Below are positions 39,307-53,955 of a stretch of 64,000 bases of DNA, piece by piece. Made by a program: the position numbers and the translations under genes. The DNA lies in NCBI GenBank assembly GCA_013396525.1, contig VWYX01001364.1:95001-159000 (forward strand). Reading direction: 5' to 3'. Each line of letters opens with the position of its first letter. Position 1 is the first letter of the stretch. The stretch comes from Chaetorhynchus papuensis (Eukaryota; Chordata; Aves; Passeriformes; Rhipiduridae). The notes beneath the pieces are model-generated. The model was given only the letters and a program-made list of their open reading frames with translations, searched no databases and was not told where the DNA came from.

Positions 39307-42300
39307 GTATGTATGCGTTGAGACCAACATTTCACTTTCAGACAAGCACCCAAACCATTGTCCTTCATTAGCTAGCCAGGCAATTCGCCATATCTTAGCC
39401 TAAATATCAGTACTTGGGCAATGTTGGCTTTTTGTATGTACATAACAAACTGCAACCTTAGAATTTCACTTTCAAGTAACTATGAAATTTTGAAACTACA
39501 TTAGGTGTTTGAAAGAAAAATTAAAACAAAATGATCATTCCTCCACCAAGAAGGACTACTGGAAGACTCGAAGCTGTGTAACACATGCAACAGACAGGAA
39601 TATCTTACTAATATAATATTTATCACAGGAGCAAACTGTAGTATCAATATTAATTTTAAATATCTGGAAGAAGAAAAATTAAACAAGGATGTCCCAATGT
39701 ATTGCCTATCCACAATAATTGTGATGAACAAAGACACTTAGATGCTTTTAACAGTAATTTCTGGTAGTTGAGCAACCCAGTAATGGAGAGAATTTCATTT
39801 TTGCAAGTCATTGGTTGGGCACATTGGGAAACACGGCTTAAAATTCCCGTAAATCCTTATCACTAATTAAATGTAGCCACTTAGGCATTTTTAGAAATGT
39901 TTTGATGTAAATGGTGGCTTATTGTGCAGCCATAGTAAGTTAAATAAATAAGGTGTGGATTTCTGGTAAGAAAAAGAAAGTGAACGACATCATTGTGAGC
40001 GTTATAACAGGACATCACAGCTTGTTGCAGAGAAAACCAAACTAACTCTGAACTACCTGTCTGAGTATGGCTCTGAGAGTAGCTTCAAAACCCCTCCAAG
40101 GAGCTGGGCAAGTATTCATGTGATTAGCATGCAGTGCGTCCTGTGCTGCCAACAGCTGCGCTCATAGCAGAGCTGACATCACCTCTGGTCCTTTGCCAGG
40201 GAAAGAAAAGGAAATTGTAGAAATAGAAAGGATAAATAATTATATAAGAGGATTTGGCACAGTTTTGAGTGGGAGAAAATTAAAACTATTTGGTTTAGAT
40301 GGAAGATTTATCCAGAGAGAAGAGAGAATGTGAGGAACAGATAGAGAGACTTAGATAATCCTGTTTCATGATAAAGGAGACACAATGTGGCAAATTAACA
40401 TCAAATGTAAAAAAAATGCAGTAAATCTATGTGAATACATCTCCTGAAGTGACTGGTCTCTGAAAGTCAGATTTTGAGGGACAAAAAACCTTCCAGGATT
40501 CAAAAACTTGTTCTTGATCTATAAATAGAAGATCATTTAGTCATATGGATTAGCGGAGGCCTTTTGCAGACATAAAACTGCAGAGATCTGCTTACATCGG
40601 ATGAGAATGGGATCTTTCCAGACTTAACCCAGCCACTAAACGACTGGGATTTAGCAGAATTTCCCTCAAGAGTTTGACATAAGGCTGTCAGTTTTGGGGC
40701 TTACCAGAAGACTCAGATCTCACTCAGCATCAGAAGCAGCATATCAAGTTGGAGGGACTACTGCTCTTTATCTTGCTTTATGATTGCATGTGTGGAGGAA
40801 GTGGTAGCAATAAGGAAACTGTCCAAGACTTTGGGGGAAGGAGGTTGTCTTCCTCATTTCAATCTAGTTTTCAAGCTTCTTTCTCCATGGGGGCCCCTAG
40901 CACCATCTTTTCCCCAGGCTTTGCTCTCTTCTTGAGGCTCAATCTTTGCTTCACTCGTTTCTAAACTTTCTTTGAACGAGCAGTCACTCACCAGGGATGA
41001 GTCTTTCTGTCTTAGCAGTACCAAATCACAGCTATTCAGGGCAAGGACAAAAGAATTCCCTCTTCCACAAATAAATGTTAAAAGGATTGTAGGAAGGTGG
41101 ATAATGTATGTCTTGCTCACAGACCCGAAGACATTTTGGTGACCACTGCTCCACTGCTCACCATCTTGGTGACTGCAACATTTGAATGCGAAGAGGCAAA
41201 GAGAAAAAAATCTTGTTGAATCCAAGGTATTCTTTCTGTAACACCAAGGAGTAAATGGTCATATGTCAGGCATTAATCTTGCCCTTTGTAACTGCAGTTT
41301 AAGGGCTTTGTCTTCACGGTGCCTATGTGCTAATTTGCAGGTAAAACATAACATAGATAAAACCCCAGCTGACAGTACATATTCAAATTAATTACTGCAA
41401 TATTTTTGATTGTTAAGAAGAAATTAGGCCTTAAAGGAAGAACAAAACTCAGAACAAAAGGATCGAGTTCTTGAACTCTCCTCTCTTTATCAGAGTTTGG
41501 CTTGTCTATTTTACTGCAATATTACACTGAAAGAAGGAATTCTGCTGGCATCGGGGATTCTTTTAGTCTCTTAGCTAAGTTTCCATTAAATTTGCCTCCC
41601 ACACTTATGTTTATAAAGCCCAAAACTGCTTTTAAAACTTTCATTTCCTACGTCTCGTTTAGATATCCTTTGTGATTTAAAATGTTAAAACTACTAATCA
41701 GTGGATTAAATATGGCAAGCAAAAAAGTAACTCAATGGGAGGCAAAGTCAACACAGAACAAACCTCCAAACTGGTGGTAAAAATTACATAGTATGTTGGA
41801 GAAACCTGAAACCAAAACATGAATGAATAATAAGGAAACAAAACATGAAGGAATAACAAGGCAGGTTTACTATTCTTCTGCTTCCAGAAGACAAATTATT
41901 GTTTAAAACATTAATAAAGCAATCTGTATTTTTTTGCACATACGTTATTAAATTAAATGAAAAATACAAAGTCATAATTTTTCTGGCACCAGCCAGTGTC
42001 AGATTAGTCTACTGAAGATGAATGATCTTCTTGTTCCAGTAAGGGAATGTTTGCAGCTTGAATTTCTGGTCGTTTTTATTCTCTGGTCAGTCCTTGTTTT
42101 TAAGTTTCTTGAGTAATGCCCACCATGACTTCCATCTACTTCTTTTATCTGTCTCCCAGTCATAGTTTACCTGCCATTACCTGGGGTCAACACATCCTGG
42201 TGAGATAGCACATTTTGTCATAGTGGCTTAGATGCAGACAGTCCTCACTGTTCTGGTCAGCAACTTCCTGAAATTTTGGCTTCCTATAGAGGATCTTCAC

Positions 42301-45300
42301 CACATTTTCCACTGTGACCTTGTCAGAAATTGAGATGACAATGCAGAGAGATCAAGCTGTGAATTAAGGTGAAGCTAACCAAAAACAAGTTTAGGATATA
42401 GACAACTTTGCTTTTTAAGAGCAGGCAGATTGTTGGGAGCAGCAGAGTGGCCTTTTGTGAGGGATATTACAGCTACTCTGCCTGTTTTGCCTTTTTCTGG
42501 AGAAGGTGGGAAGTCGCTGTTCAAGTCTGGGGCACTCACTAGATGTTGACTTTCACTTCTGAGAGTGTTCCACATGCTCACCTACCACTGAAGGCTCCAT
42601 CCAGAGATGGTGGTGGGAGCTGCTATCAGGGAAGGAAAGACATTCCCAATAACAGGACATCGGTCCATATGACCTCTTTTGACATCAAGAGCCACAAAAC
42701 CCAACACTGGCCTCTCTCTACTCATTCTCTCCTGAGTTCATCCTCTCCACTTGCAGGGCAGTAGCAAGAAAAGCAAATAAGCTACAACTTGCTTTGGGAA
42801 GGAGTTTGGGCAGGGGATCAAGTTCCCCAGACCCATGATTGGTTTGACCATGGAGGCTAAGATCCCACCCCTGTATAAAGCAAATACGTGCATTGGTTAG
42901 TATCTATGGGATGGCAGCTTAGCCCTTGAGCTAACCCTGCAGTCACGTTTGCAGAGACCTCTTCTGTTTCTGCTGCTGGAGTTGGGTGGTTGGGGTTTTT
43001 TTTTCGCTTTGAGCAATGAAAATACCATATGCTGTTGTACAATTACTACTGTTCAGCCTCATCTAACTGCCAGACAGCTACTTATTGATAGGATTACTAC
43101 TGTTTTCATTTGCTTTGGATTCTTCAGGGTGATATTTTAACCCAAGTTTCCAGTGTTAGATTTCATTCATACATTTTCAATGTATGAAAACATTCTTGTT
43201 ATAGGACAGTATAAAATCTGAGTTTTACAGACTTCAGACCTGAAGTACAAACTGGTATTCATTTGGACAGCAAAAAGAAAAAATTACATTTTTCATTTAA
43301 TTACTGATAATATTTACTTGCTGACTCCAAGTGTGTTGCATAACTGGGGAAAACAGTTGAATATTACACTAAATCTGAATTAACCATAAATCGAGCCGTA
43401 GGTGATGTGACATTGCTAGTCAAGGCACAGGTTCAGCAGAAACACTTGAATTAGGCCTGCTTTTTAAATGCAGATGATTTCATCAGGTCCCTCTAAATGC
43501 CCAGAGTGAGCCATGCCCTTCACAGTGACTATCTGTAGCCAAAGGAGAACACCACAGACTGAACAAGGAGCTGCCAGGAGCCAGAAGAAAAAGCCAAGTA
43601 TGGTCCTCACGCTCACTGCATGGGATGCACAGGTTTATACATGCATCAGCTGAGTGTCAGATGTAGCTGAAGGACCTTTGCTGATCAGGGCTCCAGCCTG
43701 GAATACAGCTGGGCAGGACAAACAGAGAATCAACTCTGGTTTCATTTAGGAAAAATGGCATACAGTGTTTTGACAACTTTAATGGGCAGAAGGACCAGTG
43801 AAAAATTAATGCTGTAATGAGGAGAAAAATTCTTTCTAAAGCAGAAGGTATTGAGCAACTGTCCCTCTGAAAAAGCAGAGCCATTATTGTAGCCGGGGTC
43901 TGGTGTTTAGCAAGCAATCTGTCATCATCTCAAATACAGAAGGCCACACTCCGACTGACTTTGCACACACAGTAAAGTCTCTGTTTTACTGGCTTGTTAG
44001 CAGCCTAGAAAGGAGCAGGCAGGTAATTCACCAAAGGATGTCTGGTTTCTCTGAAGACCCTGAGACTTTTCTTCTGTTGTAACTCCATTCACCTCAGTGC
44101 GTTGCATCAGATAGTCTTGGTCTGTTTTTTCTCATGTTGGTTTTGGGGAAGCAGTAAAAGCCTCCTGTGTAACTGTGGTACCCAGAATCAGAAAAACAAA
44201 GGCAAAAGTTAATAAAGAAGAAGCACCTGATGGACTACACGTTAAAGGTCTGGGATTCATGTGGTTGCTTATAAGCCGCAAAAGATCCTTAAATTTCACT
44301 TCCTGTTAAAACCCAAATCTTTACATAGCAACAGCTTCTATGAGACTCTTTCCAACCTGCAGATCATTTCACAGACAGAAAGAGTGGAACCCCCTACCCC
44401 ACACAGGTTTACAAAACCTGAAGACATGGGAAACACTTTATTTCTTCTGTTTGAAAGAGGGAGCTGGCTCAATAACTCATGTAGCCTCTCCCAGGGTTGT
44501 TACAGACCGATTCTGCTCCCAGTGTAGCAAAAGGACTAAATAATCTCATGATAAGGAGCAGTTTCTTCCCCTGGTTGTGGCTTGAATGCAAAAGGCTATT
44601 AGACAAAGTTTGGTGTGAAAGCTCTTGCCTTTCACCTCTAACCTTGCAAGCATTTCACATTTTTGCCACTGGAAGCCACCCCAGGCTGTTTATTTGTTGC
44701 TCTGCTTTTTCCATTCCCATATTAATTACATGAAATAATTGAATGTCTCAGTGACAAGAAAAGTACTCAGGCATTAAAAAATAAATGGCAGATCAGTCAT
44801 AACTCTGCACTTCCTAAATGACCATCCTTTCAATCTTAATGAGACAGAATCATTTCAAGATTGCTTTGAGTGATCTGTACCATTATCAATATGTTTAAAC
44901 CCCCCAAAACGTTTAGTAGTTACTATCTCGGTCCTAAGTTTGCTATCCAGCTGGCAACTTTTAACGATGAAAAGGCACAAGGAAAAAAAAAGTTCTTTTT
45001 AAGGAGAAATGGCTCATAACAAAATTAAAGGAAGTCTTCTTTCACACGTCTGAGCCTTTAGCAATCAGTTTGCCTTTGCCACACAGCACTGTGCTTGAAG
45101 CATGGAAATACTGTTAAAAGAAAAGGACTGCGTTCGTGAGGAAAACCCACAAAGAGGGATTTCCTCATTCAGGAGAGAGATTGCTCATGGGCAAAACCAA
45201 ATGTTTAGGGACTGCTGGCAGACTGAAGAAGTGGAAGAATTCTGGGTCCACCAGCAAGTAGGAGCTCATCCTTCCAACATTTCACAGAGCAACAGCAGAG

Positions 45301-45450
45301 TGTGATGGCAAGCAAGGCAATTTTAAGGTGTTTTCTTTTTTTCCTGTTTGATGGTAGTGATGTGAGGTTTTGTTTGCTTTAGTGTTTACTAGACTTTTTT
45401 CATCATTTCCCTTTTCTTCTTTCCATAACATACTGTTCTCTTTCCCCTAG
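39307..45450 (+). other. COLEC12: COLEC12 intron between the transmembrane and first stalk exons (6144 bp)
   Basis: Bounded by GTATGT and CCCTAG, phase 1. I see no CR1 fragment, RNA gene or convincing coding frame. The longest open frame (minus strand, 40854-41225) has no recognisable domain. A G4T9 tract lies near 42992-43004. Confidence 0.9.
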
Positions 45451-45549
45451 TTGTAGAAAAAATGGACAATGTGACAGGTGGCCTGGAAACATCCCACAGA
45501 AGATACACAGAAAAGCTCACAGAAGTGGAGAGTGATCTGAAGAAATTAG
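45451..45549 (+). CDS. COLEC12: COLEC12 exon encoding the membrane-proximal stalk (about residues 61-94)
   Basis: A 99-bp, phase 1-1 exon with acceptor CTCTTTCCCCTAG and donor GTAATC. It encodes the beginning of the extracellular stalk, including EKMDNVTGG, whose Asn (about 67) is an N-glycosylation sequon, and a charged helical stretch ending SDLKKL plus a split Asp codon. Joining to the next exon gives LDDQAGQKA, consistent with the family. Translation past the donor stays open for 83 codons, to a stop at 45798-45800. The splice assignment is preferred because the following 1047-bp exon joins in phase and continues the COLEC12 coiled coil. Confidence 0.94.
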
Positions 45550-48041
45550 GTAATCTACACACAAGCAAAGACCCTTTGTATTATGGATCTGGGGTGTTCT
45601 CCTGGCAGATAGAGGCAGGAAATGTGTCTGAAAAATCTCTGCCTATGATGAGATACAGCACTTCTATTTCAGTTTCTCAAATGCTTGGTAAAGTCCTTAA
45701 AATTAGTTCAGATCAGCTTTACTTAGGAGAGCATTTTAAGAATACTTCAAAATTTACAATTTCCACTGAACTCACTCTGAAAGCATTTATACTTAAATAA
45801 ACAGACACTTAAATATTGTCCTCAGGAGAGAATCTTCTCTGAGATAGAGATGTAAAACATAGCAGAAGCTGTTCCACAGCACAAGAGATTCTACATAAAA
45901 TGAGAATCTGTCACCCCGTCATCTTGATGCTGTTTTAGCAATTAAGACTCAAAACTGAAGGCCATTTTACAAGGTACACAAATAAACAGCTATTCAAAAT
46001 TCTTATGTCTGAGGCGAGTGGATTATTTCCACAAAATGTTTCTTGATCATCTCAGGGAATATAGGATATAAGATTGTTATGTGTTTGGATCTCATAAGTG
46101 CTGTCAAAGTTCTCAATTCGCAGGAAGATGTAAAAAAAAAAATCACGGATAAAGATCCTACTCTCTAAGTGTACATTTTTACCTTTCTTCCTAGACACAG
46201 ACATATAGTTTTTATTGTAAAGTATTAATATACACATACATGCATGTGATTCTTGAAATAAATTTTGTCTAGTTTCATAAACCATATATTGAGACATGTA
46301 TTTCCAGGAAAACTTACTTGCTTGCAGCTTGATTATGAATTTTTACAACTTTTTTCCCCCAAAAAGCAGCTGGCTTCTAAAGTATTTGCACACTGCATTT
46401 AGTTCAAAGACATGGGGTAATGCAGTGTGATGTTCTCTTACTGACACATCTACAGAAGTGTTGCACTTTAAAGCATGTACAACCTTTTGGCTTCTGTTTG
46501 GGTTACTACATTATGCTGATTAAACTTTCACAACTTGGAGCACCTTTGCTTTATTCATGCCCACATATTTTTACACACTGCTGGATGGGTGCTCAGAGAG
46601 ATGCTCAGGATCATCAGTTCCCGTTTAAGTGGATTTGCTGTGGAGGAAGTCAGGAAAGTTCTGGAGCAGTTTGAGTAGGGGACACAAAGGTAAGAGAACT
46701 GCTGTAGGGCCAGAAGGATAACAGCGTGTGGTGAATGGAAGACAGGCCTTCAGGGATTAGCTGTATGTGGACCTGGCAGTTGTCAGAGCTGTGTGAGGAA
46801 CACAGTATCATTTGAGCTATAGCCAAGAGGTAAACACAGAGTCAGAGCTGAGAAGATCCGGGATTGAGACAAGCGGCAGGCAGAGGAACTGTGCTCAGGA
46901 ACGTGTCCGTCCACAAAAGGCTCCATAAACACTTCAGGCTGAAATCTCACAAGCCATCGTCTGACATTTGCCATTGTGACTCATTCAGTCACACCAGACA
47001 AAAGCTCCATACACAGCTGTATTCACTGTAATTTATAAAAACCATACTGCTCTCTCTTGGCATAATCTGAAATTATGGACTTCAGACTGTGTAATTCATA
47101 AATATAGCTACACTTAGATGAGGACGAAAATAAATGGACTGTGAGCAGGATAGTGAAGTGATTGAGGTCAAGCAAGGGAGTCTTCCCTGAAAGCAAGTGT
47201 TGACTGCTTATTTCCTTGGTTTCTGTGTCCTGGATGATAGGCTGTGCAATCTCAAATGCTTTATCATACTCAGACAAGCTTCCAGAAGTATTCCATAGGG
47301 CAATGTAAGCACAAGCAGAGATGTTTTTCAAAGATTAAAGTTTTTGCCTTCCTCAAACTAAGAACATGAGGAAACAGTTATGGCAAAATAAATGTCCTTA
47401 AAAGCAATAGTAATGTATTAGAGAGAAAACAAGAAATATGTCTTGTCCTGACATATCTGAAGTAGCCTGCTGGCAACTCTTTTGTCTCTAACCCAGATTG
47501 CTTTAAAATAAGTATGAGAACTTACTTAAAACGAAACCCAAGATTTTAAAAATTGGAATTATATGTATTAAATCACAATGAAGGTATTGTACCTGCAATG
47601 AAAAGAAGGAAGAAAACATGAACAGATAAAATAAACTTCTGAGCTTTTAGCAAAATCCAGTTTTAACTTTAAAGCCTACACTTGCTGATACCTGTTGAAT
47701 GTTTTGAATTCTGTTTCCCATTCAGTTTTCATTCAGAACACAGTGTTACTTGGCTGTATATACTCATCAGTTTCTAACCATAGTTTTTCCCATTTGTGAT
47801 GACAGAATCATCATTTTGTTCTCCCCAGCAAGACACAAGGTCTTCATCAATTCCTCTTTGCTTTTTTTCTCTGTCTAGAGGCAGAACTTTGCTTAGTGGG
47901 TTCTCATTTCCGGAAAAGATAGCACAGAATTTCTGTTGAACAGTTTGACAACCTGAGTGTTCTTAAAATACCCTGTGCTGTTTTATACTGTGTTTAAAAA
48001 AAAAACCTAAAACCTTTCCATTTTTTTTTCCACTAAAACAG
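45550..48041 (+). other. COLEC12: COLEC12 intron before the coiled-coil exon (2492 bp)
   Basis: Bounded by GTAATC and AAACAG, phase 1. The first 250 bases remain open in the reading frame of the preceding exon. The rest shows no repeat family or gene. Short A and T runs occur near the 3' end, before the acceptor. Confidence 0.9.
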
Positions 48042-49088
48042 ATGACCAGGCTGGACAAAAAGCCTTGAATACTAACACGGAACTGTCCAGCTTCAGATCT
48101 GACATTCTGGCTCTTCGTCAGCAGCTTCATGACATTGCAGAGAAAACTACCAGAAACAAAGATACACTGGAGAAGCTGCAAGAGTCTGGAAATGTATTAG
48201 AAGATAGACAGAACCAAATGAAAAGTGCCTTAGATAGTAACTCTTTCATGATCATCAATGTCAATAAGACTCTTCAAGCATATATTGGCTATATCAACGA
48301 CCTTCAACAAGACACAAGTAATATACAGACAAACCTGCAAAGCCAAGTGCATTCTCACAATGTGGTCATCATGAACCTGAACAACTTAAACCTGACTCAA
48401 ATACAGCAAAGAAATCTTATCAGTGTCCTACAGAAGTCAATGGAAGACACAAGCCTGGCTATATCAAGAATCAAGAATGACTTTCAAAATCTGCAGCAGG
48501 TTGTCCTTCAGGCCCGGAAGGACTCCGACTGGCTAAAGGAGAAAGTACAAAATTTACAGACTTTGGCTGCCAACAACTCAGCAATGGCAAAAGCCAACAA
48601 TGATACACTTGAAGACATGAACAATCAGCTCAGCTCCTTCAGTGGGCAGATGGAGAACATCACCACAGTTGCCCAAGCCAACGAGCAAAGTCTAAAGGAT
48701 CTCCAGGAACAGCATAAAGGATATGAAAACAGAACTGCTGCCAAATTCAGCCATCTAGAAGAAAGATTCCAGGTCTTTGAAACCGATATAGTCAGTATCA
48801 TCAGCAACATCAGCTACACTGCTCATCACCTACGGACACTGACGAGCAATCTCAATGAGGTCAGGACAACTTGTACGGACACCTTAAGTAAACACTCAGA
48901 TGAGCTGATTTTTATGAACAGCACGCTAGCCAATATTCGCATAGACTCTACATCTCTCAAGGTGCAACAGGATTTGATAAGGTCAAGGTTAGATGTTGAA
49001 GTTGCCAATTTGTCAGTAATCATGGAAGAAATGAAGCTGGTGGATTCCAAACATGGCCAGCTCATCAAGAACTTCACTATCCTACAAG
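48042..49088 (+). CDS. COLEC12: COLEC12 large exon encoding the alpha-helical coiled-coil stalk (about residues 94-443)
   Basis: A single 1047-bp exon, open throughout, encodes the long coiled-coil region that drives trimerisation and holds the ligand-binding head away from the membrane. The acceptor is TTTCCACTAAAACAG and the donor is GTATGC, again phase 1-1. The translation is rich in Leu, Gln, Asn and Lys with heptad-like spacing and contains no proline-rich breaks. I count ten N-glycosylation sequons (NKT, NLT, NNS, NDT, NIT, NRT, NIS, NST, NLS, NFT). The most conserved blocks are the VVIMNLNNLNLTQ segment, the FETDIV.IISNISYTAHH segment and the last part, ending KHGQLIKNFTILQ just before the collagen domain. 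The first in-frame ATG is not the start, because the reading frame continues from the upstream exons. Confidence 0.98.
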
Positions 49089-51121
<2,033 letters not shown>

Positions 51122-51258
51122 GTTGTTCTCCCCACTGGAAGAACTATACAGAAAAGTGCTACTACTTTTCAGTTGAAAGAGAAATTTTTGAAGAGGCAAA
51201 ATTATTCTGTGAAGAGAAAGCATCGCGATTGGTTATCATCAACAACAAAGAGGAGCAG
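51122..51258 (+). CDS. COLEC12: COLEC12 lectin-domain exon 1 (about residues 606-651)
   Basis: A 137-bp exon following a very short 121-bp intron, with acceptor TTCACATCACAG and donor GTAATTACC. It completes a split Gly and encodes the start of the C-type lectin domain: Cys607 and Cys618 of the N-terminal extra disulfide seen in long-form domains, the aromatic CYYFSVE strand, and the first helix with Cys635. The exon ends in a Glu-Glu-Gln at about 649-651, giving a phase 0 junction. Asn646 and Glu650 sit where calcium ligands are annotated in the mammalian protein, as I recall it. Confidence 0.96.
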
Positions 51259-52004
51259 GTAATTACCTTCTCTTTCTGTTTTTCAAGGAGGGAGTTTGAA
51301 GTTGTTTAACATGTAGAAACCACAAGACAGTGGGAAGCTGAGAGCATCATGAATTCATATAGCAGAAGTAAACACACTGATTGACTCATTAGAATTTTGT
51401 CCACCCTCTGTCTGATCAGCAGCTTCTCCATCTGCAGAAGGGCAGTGTGAGCAGAGCTGATGCTGAAGGTGGTGAGGACAGAGCAGTCAGAAAAGCTGCT
51501 GAGAATTGTAGGAGTCTTGAACCTTTAAAGATGGAATCCATTATGCCTTGTGTATTATCAAAGTAATCTTTGCAGCAGTGAATATAATTTAATTTTAAAT
51601 TATCTGATTTAACACACGCAGCCTAGGACTAGTGTGACCCAAAAGTATTTTTATTCTGACTATAAATCTAACTATATTTTTAATACTATTCAATATGGCA
51701 GTGGGGATGTCAAGATACAATTGGTTACTATTTGGGGTTTTTTCAATTTGTATCTATAAGACATTAGCTGTGACTTTATGAAAACCTAATTTTCATGCCT
51801 AGCTCTCTCTACCTCATTGCAAACACTGCAAGGGATTCTAGTCTGGGCAAGGGGTCCCAAGGCCACCTCCTGAAACATATCTTCAGCTTAGAAATATTTC
51901 TCTGGCCCTCTTTATTCTGGTAACAAGAGGCTTATGAAACCAGCGTAGTTTATTGGCTCCAAAGACTGTTGTCTTTGTTATGGACTAAGATCTTTCTTTC
52001 ACAG
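51259..52004 (+). other. COLEC12: COLEC12 intron within the lectin domain (746 bp, phase 0)
   Basis: Bounded by GTAATT and TTTCACAG. Nothing recognisable inside apart from a G4T6 tract near 51734-51743. Confidence 0.92.
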
Positions 52005-52114
52005 CAATGGATAAAAAGGCAGATTTTTGGGAAAGGCAGCTTCTGGATTGGACTAACGGATTCAGAGAAGGAAAATGAATGGAGATGGCTGGATGGATCC
52101 TTACCAGTTTACAC
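52005..52114 (+). CDS. COLEC12: COLEC12 lectin-domain exon 2 (about residues 652-688)
   Basis: A 110-bp exon with acceptor TCTTTCTTTCACAG and donor GTATGTAA, entering in phase 0 and leaving in phase 2. It encodes QQWIKRQ-type sequence across the junction and then the WIGLTD signature, which is the hydrophobic core of C-type lectin folds. The segment EKENEWRWLDGS follows, with Asp670 and Glu674 at expected calcium positions. The last codon is split and becomes Thr688 on joining to the next exon, where the mammalian protein has Lys. Confidence 0.95.
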
Positions 52115-53809
52115 GTATGTAAACAAAAAGCAATGCTACCACTCTTGCTGACACTTCTAAAAGCACCATCTTGAAACTATCCAATGGATCCAGATGGTTG
52201 TAGATGCCAATAATTTAATTTGTTACTGAGGGTGCTGGGTTGTTTTCTCTCTCCCTACTCCATGCACAAGGATTCCTTTCCTTGCCAGGAAGAAAACTGA
52301 ATGTTGAATGAAAGAATCACATAACTACGCAGCGCAGTGTTTCTTGCCAAAACGTTCGCTCCTGACTTCTATTACGAAGTTGAGATGGAAAGCACAGACA
52401 GTTTTACTGTTTTGGTTTGAATTTTCCTTATTTGCATTACAACTGGCTATAAATAGAGTATTTGTTCTGATAAAAAATGACCAGTCTTTAGATAGAGCAC
52501 AAATCCGAGTGGAAAGCATTAAACATAAGGAAAATGCATGAAATGAGGGCGTCTATGCTTTGGCCAGCTGAAAACTGAATTGGCAGCTCTCCAGGAATCC
52601 TAGGGCTACACCTAATTTGTCCTAAATGGAACAGATTGCAACCACCCAAATTTTTAATACTGAGGAGTAGACTAAAGAGTTTACAGATCTGATCATGCTG
52701 TGCTTCACAAAAACAGGCTACACAGTCAGTCAGATGTTACGAAATGATTAGCTGTGATCTCATTGGTGTTCATTTAGATGAAAAACATGGAAAAAGTCAG
52801 ACTCATTTCAAATGAGACGTAATATTTTCCTCTTTTCCTCCTTTCCCGTTTTCATCTTTCTTCCTCTTTATGGCAGCACTGTGACAGATTCCCACTTCAG
52901 GCACTGCTTTTAGTAGATTTCCACTGCACCATGGGTTTAGGTGCTCTGTTGTAACCTCAGAGCTGTTGGTTACAGATTTTTGGAGTATTTCATTACTTCT
53001 GGAAAGCTGTGTGTCTTCCCAGGTGCCTGGTTGGACACTCTGTGTCAGGCAGGCATGTTTTTTAGCTGAGCATGGACTGTGTCAGCCAGCAATCACAACC
53101 TCCCTTCAACAACCTGTTTCTTCAGAAAAATTGAGCTTTTAAGTCCTGCGTTTGGAAGCGTTTCTCACTCGTTAAACAAAAACAGGATGGAGAAACACTT
53201 GCTGCAAGATTTTTTACTTGCTGCGTTCAATTTCGCCATCGAAGCTAATGATCTCAAAAGACCCCTGTAAATATACTCTGTGCATTCCTTATAAGTCAAT
53301 AGAATTCCCTTCCCATCTGAGCCTGTGTCCCTAAAACATATGCATCCTTGCTGTTCCTCCCCAGATGCCCACCGTTGGTGCAGTCAGAGGGCTGAGTGCC
53401 TTTGCAGTGAGCAAGGGCAGGCTGTTGCCATCTTGGCAGAACCTTTGAGCCCATGGGCTCTTCTCAATCCCATCTGCCAGCAGGAATGCAGTGTGCAGGT
53501 TTTGCAGGCTTGGAGCAATCCACGTGGAGCATGGAGCACTCTCACTGTGTGTGCATGTACACTCAGAAACTAAAATAAAGTTCATTGGTCTAAATTTAGG
53601 TCTCTTAGTTTTGGCAGCCTGAGGCCAAATAGATTCCCTTCTCTGTAATACATCTGTTTTCCATTTTCAGCAAGAGTCATGTATTGTTTGTTTCAATGTG
53701 AATTTCCCGTTCAGAACAGATCTCATGATGTTTTCGTTAATTTCTTGTGGTGAAAACCTGCCATGTGTGCTGTGTTGTGCAATCATATCTCTTGCTTTTT
53801 GGTGGAAAG
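52115..53809 (+). other. COLEC12: COLEC12 intron within the lectin domain (1695 bp, phase 2)
   Basis: Bounded by GTATGT and GGAAAG. Small open frames on both strands near 53325-53585 have no family resemblance and are taken as chance. Confidence 0.92.
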
Positions 53810-53955
53810 AAACTGGAAAACCGGGCAGCCTGATAACTGGAATCACGGGCACGGGCCAGGGGAAGATTGCGCCGGGTTGATCTATGCTGGGCTCTGGAAT
53901 GACTTCTACTGTGAAGATGTTAACAATTTCATTTGTGAAAAAGACATGGACAAAG
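53810..53955 (+). CDS. COLEC12: COLEC12 lectin-domain exon 3 with QPD and WND motifs (about residues 688-737)
   Basis: A 146-bp exon encoding the sugar- and calcium-binding core. Gln694-Pro695-Asp696 is the QPD motif typical of galactose/GalNAc-selective C-type lectins, unlike the mannose-type EPN. It is followed by the Gly/His-rich loop NHGHGPGEDC and by Trp717-Asn718-Asp719 (WND). Cys708, Cys722 and Cys730 complete the conserved disulfides. The acceptor is relatively weak (CTTTTTGGTGGAAAG, with purines next to the AG), while the donor GTAAGC is strong. The exon ends in phase 1 after EKDMDK. Read-through past the donor would add about 33 other residues before a stop. Confidence 0.96.

Noticed and set aside
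23497..47252. A shared 16-base word, TGATAGGCTGTGCAAT, near 23497 and 47236
   Set aside because: One such match between two places is expected by chance in a window of this size, and the flanks do not align.
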